The position numbers and the translations under genes are program-made. A model generated the notes under the pieces. It searched no databases. It saw nothing but the letters and a program-made list of their open reading frames with translations, and had not been told where the DNA came from. Below, piece after piece: positions 24,225 to 31,680 of a stretch of DNA of 35,854 nt. Numbering within the stretch: position 1 is the stretch's first letter; the number at the start of each line of letters is the position of its first letter. Source of the stretch: Bdellovibrionales bacterium (GTDB lineage: Bacteria; Bdellovibrionota; Bdellovibrionia; Bdellovibrionales; JAGQZY01); contig JAGQZY010000022.1 in NCBI GenBank assembly GCA_020435205.1, positions 1 to 35,854 of the forward strand. Reading direction: 5' to 3'.

Positions 24225-24440
24225 TTAGAGCAAAAAGACCCAATTTTGTAGGGACCAAAGGCCACCCACTAGGAAGCAAATCTGGCCTAAAACCCGATGA
24301 CCAAAAAACCATTGGCTCAGTTCAGGGGGTAGGTTTTTTTCTGCAACCTCGCGGAGGTGGGGGATGGAAGTGGCAAGGGACATCACCAGCCCGTAACAAA
24401 AAACAAAAAAAGGAAAGTAAAAATCAAGGTTTTGTGTCAT
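24225..24440 (-). CDS. Small membrane protein of unknown function
   Basis: The ATG at 24440 has GAGGAG six bases upstream, which favours it over the longer in-frame start at 24500. The product has 71 residues and two hydrophobic segments: FPFFVFCYGLVMSLATSI near the start and ICFLVGGLWSLQNWVFLL at the very end. A polar stretch (PHLREVAEKNLPPELSQW) joins them. It would be a two-helix inner-membrane protein. No family is recognised. It is divergent from xseA and lies upstream of the 23331 gene, with the 17-bp element between them. Confidence 0.6.
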   Translation of the reverse strand: MTQNLDFYFPFFVFCYGLVMSLATSIPHLREVAEKNLPPELSQWFFGHRVLGQICFLVGGLWSLQNWVFLL

Positions 24441-24995
24441 GGATTCTCCTCGGTTTTTTATCCACAAAGCTTGAGCGAGAGGGGGTGATCCCAAGCACAA
24501 GTCCTAGAGATTCGCAAGGGGGCAAAAGCGGGGCCAATTAAAAAATTCTTAAAAAAGCCACAAAACCGTCAATCAGTCTGGAGCGGCCTGTCTCATTGGA
24601 TTGTTCAATTGAAAATTCGATGACCTTTGCGAGGGTCTTTGTTATTATGATGAAGTAGTTCTGTGGTGCGTATGTTGAGAATACAGAAATCCTACAATTA
24701 TTAAATTGGGGGCTGTCGCTGGCGATGGTGAGCAGGCCCGGTTTCGACCCGGGAAGCCTAAAATCGTTAAATGGCCACCCACCTAGAGAAATTGGGATTT
24801 CGGATTCTCCAGGCACTCACAGAACTTATTTTTTCCTTTCTTTTTGATCCCATTTTTGATCTATTACTCGCCATGGCAGATAAACCAACGACATCTTCGT
24901 CGGGGCGGTGGAGCCATCTCCTTAAAGAGATTCCCAATCATGCCCCAGCGGCAAAATCCCCAGCCCCTTTACCTCCTGAGCCCCTAGGTGAAGAA
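24441..24995. other. Long upstream region of xseA with a GC-rich hairpin
   Basis: These 555 bases precede the preferred xseA start. A strong hairpin lies at 24734-24759: CCCGG and CCGGG around loop TTTCGAC, with AGG/CCT pairing outside. A small TCGC/GCGA stem lies just before it (24716-24725). A TGTCTCA half-site lies at 24589. The frame of xseA is open back to an ATG at 24771, so 24771-24995 may instead encode an N-terminal extension with a hydrophobic stretch and a Pro/Ala-rich part. I could not assign the hairpin to a known RNA family. Confidence 0.4.
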
Positions 24996-26333
24996 ATGAG
25001 TGACTTGGAGCCAGAAGTTTACTCTGTTTCACAAATCAATAAGCTTGTTAAAAAGCAATTGGAAGGAAACTTTAATTCGATTTGGATTCAAGGCGAAATT
25101 TCCAATTTCAAAGCCCATACCTCGGGCCATCACTACTTCAGCTTGAAAGATGACAAAGCTCAAATTAGTGCTGTGATGTTCAAGGGTTTTAACTCTCGCT
25201 TAAAATTTCGGCCAGAAAGCGGAATGGAAGTTATCGTCAAAGGCCGCATCACGGTTTATGAGCCACGAGGAAGTTACCAAATTTTTTGCGAATCCATGGA
25301 GCCAGTGGGTGCGGGGGCCTTACAAAAAGCTTTTGAACAGCTAAAGGCAAAGCTACAAGCTGAGGGTCTTTTTGAAGTCAGTCGGAAAAAAGCATTGCCA
25401 ACTCACCCTCAAAGAATAGGGGTCGTGACGTCCCCTACAGGTGCTGCCATTCAAGATATTTTGAACGTTCTGAAAAGAAGAAGCCGGCGGGCCCAAGTTT
25501 TTGTTATCCCGGCGAGGGTCCAGGGCGCGGGCTCAGCCCAAGAAGTGGTGAGCGGGATTGAGCTGGCCAATCGGTGGGGGCAACTCGATGTTCTTATTGT
25601 TGGGCGTGGGGGAGGGTCTATTGAAGATTTATGGTCTTTTAACGAAGAGATTGTGGCAAGAGCAATTGTTGCTAGCCACATTCCAGTGATTTCGGCTGTT
25701 GGTCATGAGGTGGACTTTACTATTTCAGATTTTGTCGCTGATTTGCGAGCGCCGACACCTTCTGCTGCGGCAGAAGTGGTAGCGCAAAGTGAGGAGCAGT
25801 TGCTTGAAAAACTAAAGTTTTTCACCAAATCTTTGCGTATAGGTGTCTATCAATTATTAGAAAATTATCGAAAGCAAACCCAATTTCTGAGTCGTCAGCT
25901 CATTGATCCGCGCAAATATTTGCAAGACTGTCTGTTGAGATGTGATGATTGGACCCAACGCCTGTTGCAAACTATGGGGCGGCAGATTCAACACAAAAGA
26001 ATGCAGATTCGCTTGAACCAATCTCGCCTAATCAGTCCTGAACAAATTTTGCGTGAGTTAAAAAAGCAAGCCGCGAACCTCAGTAAATTATTAGCTCTTG
26101 CTGTGCAATCCCAAATTAAGAGTTCTCGGCACCATTGGCAACAGGCGACGGGCCTGCTCGACAGCCTTTCTCCCTTGCGAGTTGTGGATCGCGGTTATGG
26201 AATTGTAAGAAAGGACCAACAGTTGGTGGCTGACGTTTCTCAGTTGAAACAGGGAGATTCCGTTGAAGTGGAGTTGCGGGATGGTTTTTTTGTTTCTGAA
26301 ATCATAAATGTGAAAAGAAAGGATAAAAAATGA
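24996..26333 (+). CDS. xseA: Exodeoxyribonuclease VII large subunit
   Basis: The large catalytic subunit of exonuclease VII degrades single-stranded DNA from both ends, in complex with XseB. An N-terminal OB-fold starts at VYSVSQINKLVKKQLEGNF and includes IQGEISN and HHYFSLKD. The catalytic domain has GVVTSPTGAAIQDI, GRGGGSIEDLWSFNEE and SAVGHEVDFTISDF, and a coiled-coil C-terminal half follows. I chose the ATG at 24996 because AGGTGA lies four bases upstream and the resulting 445 residues match the usual length. ATGs at 24873 and 24771 give longer proteins without ribosome-binding sites. The stop overlaps the xseB start (ATGA), so they are translationally coupled. Confidence 0.95.
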   Translation: MSDLEPEVYSVSQINKLVKKQLEGNFNSIWIQGEISNFKAHTSGHHYFSLKDDKAQISAVMFKGFNSRLKFRPESGMEVIVKGRITVYEPRGSYQIFCESMEPVGAGALQKAFEQLKAKLQAEGLFEVSRKKALPTHPQRIGVVTSPTGAAIQDILNVLKRRSRRAQVFVIPARVQGAGSAQEVVSGIELANRWGQLDVLIVGRGGGSIEDLWSFNEEIVARAIVASHIPVISAVGHEVDFTISDFVADLRAPTPSAAAEVVAQSEEQLLEKLKFFTKSLRIGVYQLLENYRKQTQFLSRQLIDPRKYLQDCLLRCDDWTQRLLQTMGRQIQHKRMQIRLNQSRLISPEQILRELKKQAANLSKLLALAVQSQIKSSRHHWQQATGLLDSLSPLRVVDRGYGIVRKDQQLVADVSQLKQGDSVEVELRDGFFVSEIINVKRKDKK

Positions 26334-26554
26334 GTTTTGAAAAAAAACTAACACGATTAGAAGAGATCGTCCAAAAAATGGAGGGCGGTGAATTATCCTT
26401 GGACCAATCCCTCAAGCTGTTTGAGGAAGGTGTAAAGCTGTCAAGAGACTGCAACAAAGAGCTCAACGACGCTGAACAAAAAGTAAAAAAACTCGTCGGT
26501 GTCGACGCTCAGGGCGAACCCATTCTGGAAGATTTTAAAGAAGAAGATTCATGA
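26330..26554 (+). CDS. xseB: Exodeoxyribonuclease VII small subunit
   Basis: This 74-residue helical protein matches XseB throughout. FEKKLTRLEEIVQKMEGGEL is the first helix, and LSLDQSLKLFEEGVKLSRDC contains the conserved SLxxFEEGxxLxxxC motif. Several copies wrap the XseA coiled coil to make active exonuclease VII. Its start overlaps xseA and its stop overlaps ispA, each by the four bases ATGA, so it is inside one tightly coupled operon. The C-terminal tail is acidic. Confidence 0.95.
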   Translation: MSFEKKLTRLEEIVQKMEGGELSLDQSLKLFEEGVKLSRDCNKELNDAEQKVKKLVGVDAQGEPILEDFKEEDS

Positions 26555-27375
26555 GTGAACTATTGAAGTCCGACAAGGATTTTTTTGACCACCAATTGCA
26601 TTTGGTCATGGAGGCGCGCTCGCAGAGCAGCCCTAAGGTGTCACCACTCAATAGGGCAATCACTTATAGTTTGTTTACTGGTGGCAAAAGGTTTAGACCC
26701 CTCCTTTGTATTGCTGCAGGCGAAGCCATGGGACTCAATCGAGAGCAAGTGTTTCCTGTTGCTGCCGCCGTGGAACTGATTCACTCCTACTCTTTGGTTC
26801 ATGATGACCTCCCCTGTTTAGATAATGATACTGAACGCAGGGGCCAACCAACCACTCATATCCAGTTTGGTGAAAGTTTAGCTTTGCTAGCGGGAGATGC
26901 TTTGTTGACGGAGGCATTTGCATTTTTAGCCGATCTACCAAGTTCAGTGATTGGGTCTGTGGTGCGAAGCTTAGTGACTAATTCGGGATGGATGGGAATG
27001 GTGCAGGGCCAGGTTTTAGATATTGGTGAGGGGGCTAAAGTTAAAACTCTAGATGACCTCATTCATTTACACCAGTTAAAAACAGGGGGACTCATAGCCT
27101 TTTGTTTGCAGGGGCCAGCACTATTGGCGGATCAATCGGATGTTGCTTTTTGGGAGTTGGGCCGCGATATAGGCTTAGCTTTTCAAATTAAGGATGACCT
27201 TCTCGATGCTGAAGATAATGACGAGATGAGCTTTGTGAAGTTTTTAGGTTTTCATGAGGCCGAAAGTTATCTGGAAAAACTCAGCCACTCCATTTCTGAT
27301 CGTATGGAAGATCTTGGCCTCAACACGGACAAAATGAATGCCCTTATCCAGTTTAATCTGCAAAGAAGGCAATGA
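26551..27375 (+). CDS. ispA: Polyprenyl (farnesyl/geranyl) diphosphate synthase
   Basis: This 274-residue trans-prenyltransferase would condense isopentenyl diphosphate with allylic diphosphates to make farnesyl diphosphate, the precursor of undecaprenyl carrier and quinone side chains. The first Asp-rich motif is VHDDLPCLDND and the second is FQIKDDLLDAED. GGKRFRPLL at the N-terminus and the helix HSYSLVHDD are typical. The two residues between Asp pairs in the first motif (CL) and the bulk before it fit short-chain (C15) enzymes, but product length is inferred. It overlaps xseB upstream and tlyA downstream, each by four bases. dxs, often found between ispA and tlyA, is absent. Confidence 0.93.
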   Translation: MSELLKSDKDFFDHQLHLVMEARSQSSPKVSPLNRAITYSLFTGGKRFRPLLCIAAGEAMGLNREQVFPVAAAVELIHSYSLVHDDLPCLDNDTERRGQPTTHIQFGESLALLAGDALLTEAFAFLADLPSSVIGSVVRSLVTNSGWMGMVQGQVLDIGEGAKVKTLDDLIHLHQLKTGGLIAFCLQGPALLADQSDVAFWELGRDIGLAFQIKDDLLDAEDNDEMSFVKFLGFHEAESYLEKLSHSISDRMEDLGLNTDKMNALIQFNLQRRQ

Positions 27376-28154
27376 GTCGGCAAAGGGTTGATAAGTTTTT
27401 AATGGAAATGTTTCCCCAATGGAGTCGCTCAAGAGTCCAGGACCTCATCCAGCGCAGACAAATCTCTTTTTTGATGCCTGGCCATGGTTGGCAGGTGCTG
27501 GATAGAGCCTCGCTGAAAGTTCATCCGGAGGAAGCAAAACTTTGGCAGTGGAAAACGGAAGAAGATTCAGATTTTGTATCTCGAGGCGCATTGAAGCTCC
27601 AGGGTGCTGTGGAATGTTTTAATTTGAATGTGGCTGGTGGGCTTGCTCTTGATATTGGCTTATCGACTGGGGGATTTAGTCACTTTCTCATCAGTCAGGG
27701 GATCAAAAAGGTCTTGGGGGTAGATGTGGGGCGCGGTCAACTGCATGAGAGCTTGCAAAGCCACCCCAAGCTCCTCTGGGCAGATAAAATTAATGCTAGA
27801 GAGCCCATCCCAACCGATCTTCTTACTTCATTTTTTGTTAGTGAAGATTTTGGTTTTGATTGGATCGTTATTGATGTTTCTTTTATTTCCTTAGAAAAAA
27901 TTATACCTCAGCTACCAGCACTGACTAAAAAAGGGGGACAAATCATCGCCCTTGTTAAACCACAGTTTGAACTCAGTAAACAGTCTCTCAACCGAAAGGG
28001 CGTAGTCCGCGACCCAAGTGTTTATCCCCAGGTCCTGGAAAAAATCAGTGTCGCTTTTGAACAAAATACGTTAAAAGTGATAAACACATGCGAATCGCCC
28101 ATCGAGGGAGAAAATGGCAACAAAGAGTTTTTTATCTTGGCACAAAAACATTAG
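27372..28154 (+). CDS. tlyA: TlyA family rRNA 2'-O-methyltransferase
   Basis: This 260-residue protein has an N-terminal S4 RNA-binding domain (MSRQRVDKFLMEMFPQWSRS) and an FtsJ-type methyltransferase domain. FVSRGALKL holds the first catalytic Lys. LDIGLSTGGFSHFL is the S-adenosylmethionine loop. IDVSFISLEKI holds the catalytic Asp and ALVKPQFEL the second Lys, and the C-terminal SPIEGENGNKEFFI is typical. In mycobacteria TlyA methylates 16S and 23S rRNA 2'-hydroxyls and confers capreomycin sensitivity. The old name hemolysin A is misleading. The start overlaps ispA by four bases, and the last 41 bases overlap the next gene. Confidence 0.94.
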   Translation: MSRQRVDKFLMEMFPQWSRSRVQDLIQRRQISFLMPGHGWQVLDRASLKVHPEEAKLWQWKTEEDSDFVSRGALKLQGAVECFNLNVAGGLALDIGLSTGGFSHFLISQGIKKVLGVDVGRGQLHESLQSHPKLLWADKINAREPIPTDLLTSFFVSEDFGFDWIVIDVSFISLEKIIPQLPALTKKGGQIIALVKPQFELSKQSLNRKGVVRDPSVYPQVLEKISVAFEQNTLKVINTCESPIEGENGNKEFFILAQKH

Positions 28155-29085
28155 CTTCATTATAGCCTTTCTATTTTTAACTTCTTGCGCCTCTTTGCAG
28201 GACCACGTAAAAACCAAACATGAAGGGCCTCAAATTGAAGAAAAGGAAGTGGAGCTTCCAAATCCCTACGATCCAGCAACCAATGAGCCTGTCATCAAAG
28301 ATAGCACTCTGGTGAGTCGCAAAGCACCAAAGCTTGGGGTTATCCTTGGTGGTGGTGGCGTCTTGACCTACGCCCAAATTGGAGTTTTGCGTGAGCTTGA
28401 TCGGCAAAAAATTCCAGTTCATTCTATTGCCGGAATCGAGTGGGGGGCCTTGGTCGGCGGAGCCTACGCTAAGAGTGGGCGCTCTCACGAAGTGGAGTGG
28501 CAGATGCTGAAACTCCCGTTTAAAAAATTTACCGAGAGCGGATTCTTTTCCTCTGGTCAGCAGAGTATCTCTGTTAATGAAATGTCTGACTTTTTATCGG
28601 GCTTGTTTGGTAACGAGCGATTGGAAAATGCAAAAGTTCCCTTCTCTTGCCCATACATCCATATTGGCAAGGGGACGACTCGGCTCAGCTCCCGTGGATT
28701 TTTTAAAAATGTAATGAAGGCCTGTTGGCCTCACCCTCCCCACTTCCGAGTGGATGCGGTGGCCGCCAACCTTATGGGTGTGCAAAAAGCTGTGACCCAG
28801 CTCCGTAAAGCCGGTGCCGAAGTGATTTTGTATGTGGATGTTTTACAAGACAATTTGCTAATGGACCAAAATTTGCGCAAGAAGAGGCCTTACGACGCCT
28901 TGATGTGGTTGGAAGTGCGTGAACAAGTTCAAAATCTTAGAATGCTCGGTATTAATGAAGTGATGTCTTTACCTCTCAGCGGAGGTAGCTTAACTTCTTA
29001 TGATTCTATGCGCTCCTTAGTAAGAATGGGTCAGCTGAAAAGTCGAGGATTTATTGAAAATATGGCGAAACGTTATGGTTACTAG
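28114..29085 (+). CDS. Patatin-like lipoprotein lacking the catalytic serine
   Basis: This 323-residue protein has a lipoprotein signal (LTSC, Cys25) and a patatin/RssA-type fold. LGVILGGGGVLTYAQIGVL (residues about 74-92) is the oxyanion-hole loop and first helix. The next segment aligns to the nucleophile elbow, where GxSxG is replaced by GIEWG (residues 107-111), so Ser becomes Glu109. Further on, FRVDAVAANL aligns to the usual VDGG(L/V)xNN, so the dyad Asp (Asp214) is kept but the following Gly is lost. It is therefore likely a non-hydrolytic member that binds lipid or protein at the envelope. GAGGGAGAAA precedes the ATG, inside the tlyA 3' end. The last bases overlap the aminopeptidase gene. 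Confidence 0.82.
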   Translation: MATKSFLSWHKNISFIIAFLFLTSCASLQDHVKTKHEGPQIEEKEVELPNPYDPATNEPVIKDSTLVSRKAPKLGVILGGGGVLTYAQIGVLRELDRQKIPVHSIAGIEWGALVGGAYAKSGRSHEVEWQMLKLPFKKFTESGFFSSGQQSISVNEMSDFLSGLFGNERLENAKVPFSCPYIHIGKGTTRLSSRGFFKNVMKACWPHPPHFRVDAVAANLMGVQKAVTQLRKAGAEVILYVDVLQDNLLMDQNLRKKRPYDALMWLEVREQVQNLRMLGINEVMSLPLSGGSLTSYDSMRSLVRMGQLKSRGFIENMAKRYGY

Positions 29086-30379
29086 AACATTTGAAGATCT
29101 TCAAATTTTTGCAAAACGAAGAAAGAAGTTAGCCTCACTTGCGGGAGGCGAAGTGTTGGTTCTTTTCTCGGGCAAAGATCAACACCTTGGGGCTTTCCGT
29201 GCAGATAGCCACTTTGTTTATTTGACTGGTTTTGAAGAGCCCGAAGCCTGTGCTGTGATTCGTCCTGGGTTGGATCCTGAATTTGTCCTTTTTGTCAGAC
29301 CCAAAGATGCAGTGATGGAGACATGGGAGGGTTATCGCCATGGTCCTGAAGGAACTAAAGATATTTATGCTTGTGATCAATCCTTTTCTATTCATGAGCT
29401 CAGCAAAAAGCTTCCTGAATTACTGAAGGACGCGAAAAGCATATATTTTGACTTGGGAAAAAATCCAGATCACGACAGGATGCTTTTAGAGGCACGAAGA
29501 CAGGCTCCGCTCCTCAACCGACGAAGTGGACAACCACCTGTACCCATACGAGATCCCAAGGATATTTTGGCTCCTTTGCGAGTGATCAAATCACCACAAG
29601 AAATTGAGTGGATGCGAGAGGCTTGCCAACTTTCCGTTAAAGCTCATCAAGCCTGTATGAAAATGGCAAAACCAGACATGAATGAAAAGCAAATCCATGG
29701 CTGTCTCATGTTTCATTTTTTTGATCAGCTGGCGCAACAAGAGGCCTATTCTTCGATTGTCGCTTCAGGGCCTAACGCCACGGTTTTGCATTACCGCGAT
29801 AACAATAGAGTTATGGAAGATGGTGATCTTCTTCTCATTGATGCTGGAGCTCAAAAATATTTTCTCAATGCTGATATCACCAGAACCTTCCCGGTCAATG
29901 GAAAGTTTACTGAACCTCAAAAGCAGATTTACCAGTCAGTGCTCGACTGTCAAAAAAAGTTGATTCCTTTGATGCAGCCTGGTTTCTCCTTGGTAGAGCT
30001 GCAAGATAAAGCCATTGCCATTCTCACTGAGGCTCTTGTCGAATTGAACCTTCTTAGTGGTTCTATCAAAGATCTCATTGCGGATAAAAAATACCAAAAA
30101 TATTATCCCCATGGGATTGGCCATTATCTCGGTATGGATGTGCACGACGTGGGGTTATCAAAACAAGATGACAAACCTGTGCCATTGGAAAGTGGTATGG
30201 TAGTGACTATGGAGCCAGGGCTCTATATCCCCCTTGACGACCCAGAAGCGCCGTTGGAGTTTCGAGGTATTGGTGTTCGCATTGAAGATGATGTCTTGAT
30301 TACGGATAAAGATCCCGAAGTTCTCACAGCTGGTTTAGTTAAAGAGGTCAAGGATGTCGAAGCTCTTTGCCAGTCTTAA
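29075..30379 (+). CDS. pepP: Xaa-Pro aminopeptidase (aminopeptidase P)
   Basis: This is a manganese-dependent peptidase that removes N-terminal residues before proline. An AMP_N domain (residues about 1-135) is followed by the pita-bread catalytic domain. Metal ligands are seen in LLIDAGAQ, NADITRTFP, HGIGHYLGMDVHD, VTMEPGLY and GVRIEDDVLIT. Length fits E. coli PepP (about 440). The chosen ATG at 29075 gives MVTRTFEDLQIFAKRR and overlaps the previous gene by 11 bases. A TTG at 29054 extends the frame by seven residues without better support. No signal peptide is present, so it is cytoplasmic. Its stop lies three bases from the stop of the convergent HAD gene. Confidence 0.94.
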   Translation: MVTRTFEDLQIFAKRRKKLASLAGGEVLVLFSGKDQHLGAFRADSHFVYLTGFEEPEACAVIRPGLDPEFVLFVRPKDAVMETWEGYRHGPEGTKDIYACDQSFSIHELSKKLPELLKDAKSIYFDLGKNPDHDRMLLEARRQAPLLNRRSGQPPVPIRDPKDILAPLRVIKSPQEIEWMREACQLSVKAHQACMKMAKPDMNEKQIHGCLMFHFFDQLAQQEAYSSIVASGPNATVLHYRDNNRVMEDGDLLLIDAGAQKYFLNADITRTFPVNGKFTEPQKQIYQSVLDCQKKLIPLMQPGFSLVELQDKAIAILTEALVELNLLSGSIKDLIADKKYQKYYPHGIGHYLGMDVHDVGLSKQDDKPVPLESGMVVTMEPGLYIPLDDPEAPLEFRGIGVRIEDDVLITDKDPEVLTAGLVKEVKDVEALCQS

Positions 30380-30382
30380 TAT

Positions 30383-31141
30383 TTAGGTCTTAAAAAAATG
30401 GTGAGTGGGCCAGCCCATCTCCAAAGCATGCTTTAAGAGCCGAGACTCCTCTTCGAAAAGGCCATTTTCTATAGTTTGGGTTTGTACGGCCAGCCTTGCG
30501 CAAGCGCTACTTTCCAAAAGAGAAATATCTCCGTAGGTGTTGCCGGCACAAAAAATAGGAGCCACCCCATTGGTATGTTTTAGGAGAGTTTGTGCTTTGC
30601 CTTCACGCCAGGTGATCCAGCCGTCTTGCTCGTCGCCAACGATGCCCTGATCATCAATTTTTGTGCGAATACCAAGAACATGTTGACTATCCACGCCCAC
30701 CATTTGAGCAGCGGGTTCAACCGCCCACTGGACTGAGGCGGTTACGATATAAACGGTAATTCCTTGATCCTTCAACCAAGAAATCCAATCCTTTTGACTT
30801 TGAAAAACTTTAGCACCTCCCCTTTCCACAGCTTCAGCGGCCCAAGTCTTTACGTTATTGATGGGTTGTCCTTTATTGATTTGGGCGAGCCACAGATAGG
30901 CCTTTACTGGGTCGACCGCCTTGGTGCTTTCATAGTAGTGCCAAGGGTCGACATTTTTGAGGGATTCTAAATGACAGTGGTCGATTTCATATTGGAAAAA
31001 TTGCTCACCAAGATCATTGTTCCAAAGCGTGCCGTCGGCATCAAAGGCAGCGTAATAAGGGCCAGTATTTTTTTCCATAAAATTGGTGATTTGGTTCTTG
31101 AATTGATCGAGAAGTGACGCTTGAAAGGGATGGCTTTCCAT
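30383..31141 (-). CDS. HAD superfamily phosphatase (PSPase-like)
   Basis: This 252-residue cytoplasmic enzyme has the haloacid-dehalogenase motifs. Motif I is AAFDADGTLWNND, with the nucleophilic Asp and the acid/base Asp two residues later. Motif II is YIVTAS. The motif III Lys is probably in REGKAQTLL. Motif IV is GNTYGDISLL, where the usual GDSxxD is GNTxGD. A helical cap lies between motifs I and II, as in subfamily IB (phosphoserine phosphatase-like). The substrate is unknown. It is a single leftward gene between two rightward operons and is convergent with pepP. Confidence 0.88.
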   Translation of the reverse strand: MESHPFQASLLDQFKNQITNFMEKNTGPYYAAFDADGTLWNNDLGEQFFQYEIDHCHLESLKNVDPWHYYESTKAVDPVKAYLWLAQINKGQPINNVKTWAAEAVERGGAKVFQSQKDWISWLKDQGITVYIVTASVQWAVEPAAQMVGVDSQHVLGIRTKIDDQGIVGDEQDGWITWREGKAQTLLKHTNGVAPIFCAGNTYGDISLLESSACARLAVQTQTIENGLFEEESRLLKHALEMGWPTHHFFKT

Positions 31142-31224
31142 AGGATGATCATAGCCAAATCGACTTGCCGCTGTCTAGTACTTAAGCTATGTCATAGTTA
31201 AGAAGTGGTTAAAAGGTGGTTGTT

Positions 31225-31677
31225 TTGGAAATTCAAATTCTCAATTCCAGTCACATTCCAGAGCTTATTCAATGGGAAAAAGCTCGTATGATCTCCCAAG
31301 GAATGTCTGAAGCCGAGGTTGAGATGCTAAGCTGGCAAAGCTCGTGGCGTGAGGAGTCTCTTGAACACTATGCCCAATTGGGGTGGAGTTTTGTGGCGGC
31401 GGACTCTAGCCAAGTGAGTGGCTATCTGTTGGCGCAGCCATTTCTTTTTATGAATGGATGGACGCAGAGCCTGTGGGTGGATCGATTGAGCTTTGAAATT
31501 GTCGATGTGGGTCATCAACTTTTTGACACCATTCTTCGCTGGGCAAAGACGAAACATTTACAAAAAGTTTTGGCGAATTCTAATGACGGCGAGTGGGCAA
31601 GTATTACCCAAAAGTTCCCAACCAGCCAAGAAGGGCACTTTCTTCATTTCTCAACCACGAAATTGAGTGAGGACTAA
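31225..31677 (+). CDS. GNAT-like acetyltransferase
   Basis: This protein of about 150 residues has features of the GNAT fold. There is an N-terminal helix-rich part, a central strand (WSFVAADSSQVSGYLLAQP) and a strand-helix unit (LWVDRLSF ... GHQLFDTILRWAKTKH) like the acetyl-CoA-binding region. The classic Q/RxxGxG/A loop is not obvious, so the call is tentative. A TTG at 31225 has AAGGTG six bases upstream. The frame is also open from a GTG at 31216, which overlaps that ribosome-binding site and is less likely. The gene ends three bases before glpD, so they form an operon. The substrate is unknown. Confidence 0.7.
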   Translation: MEIQILNSSHIPELIQWEKARMISQGMSEAEVEMLSWQSSWREESLEHYAQLGWSFVAADSSQVSGYLLAQPFLFMNGWTQSLWVDRLSFEIVDVGHQLFDTILRWAKTKHLQKVLANSNDGEWASITQKFPTSQEGHFLHFSTTKLSED

Positions 31678-31680
31678 GTT

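Noticed and set aside
24690-24770. Possible tmRNA 5' end, SRP RNA or tRNA-like element (GGTTTCGAC, GGGAAGC strings).
   Set aside because: The T-loop spacing is wrong for a tRNA. No tag reading frame or matching 3' acceptor half follows for tmRNA. The SRP apical motif (GGAA tetraloop with AGCA on the 3' side) is absent.
24538-24816. 92-codon leftward frame upstream of xseA.
   Set aside because: It has no ribosome-binding site, crosses the GC-rich hairpin, and has no protein-like features.
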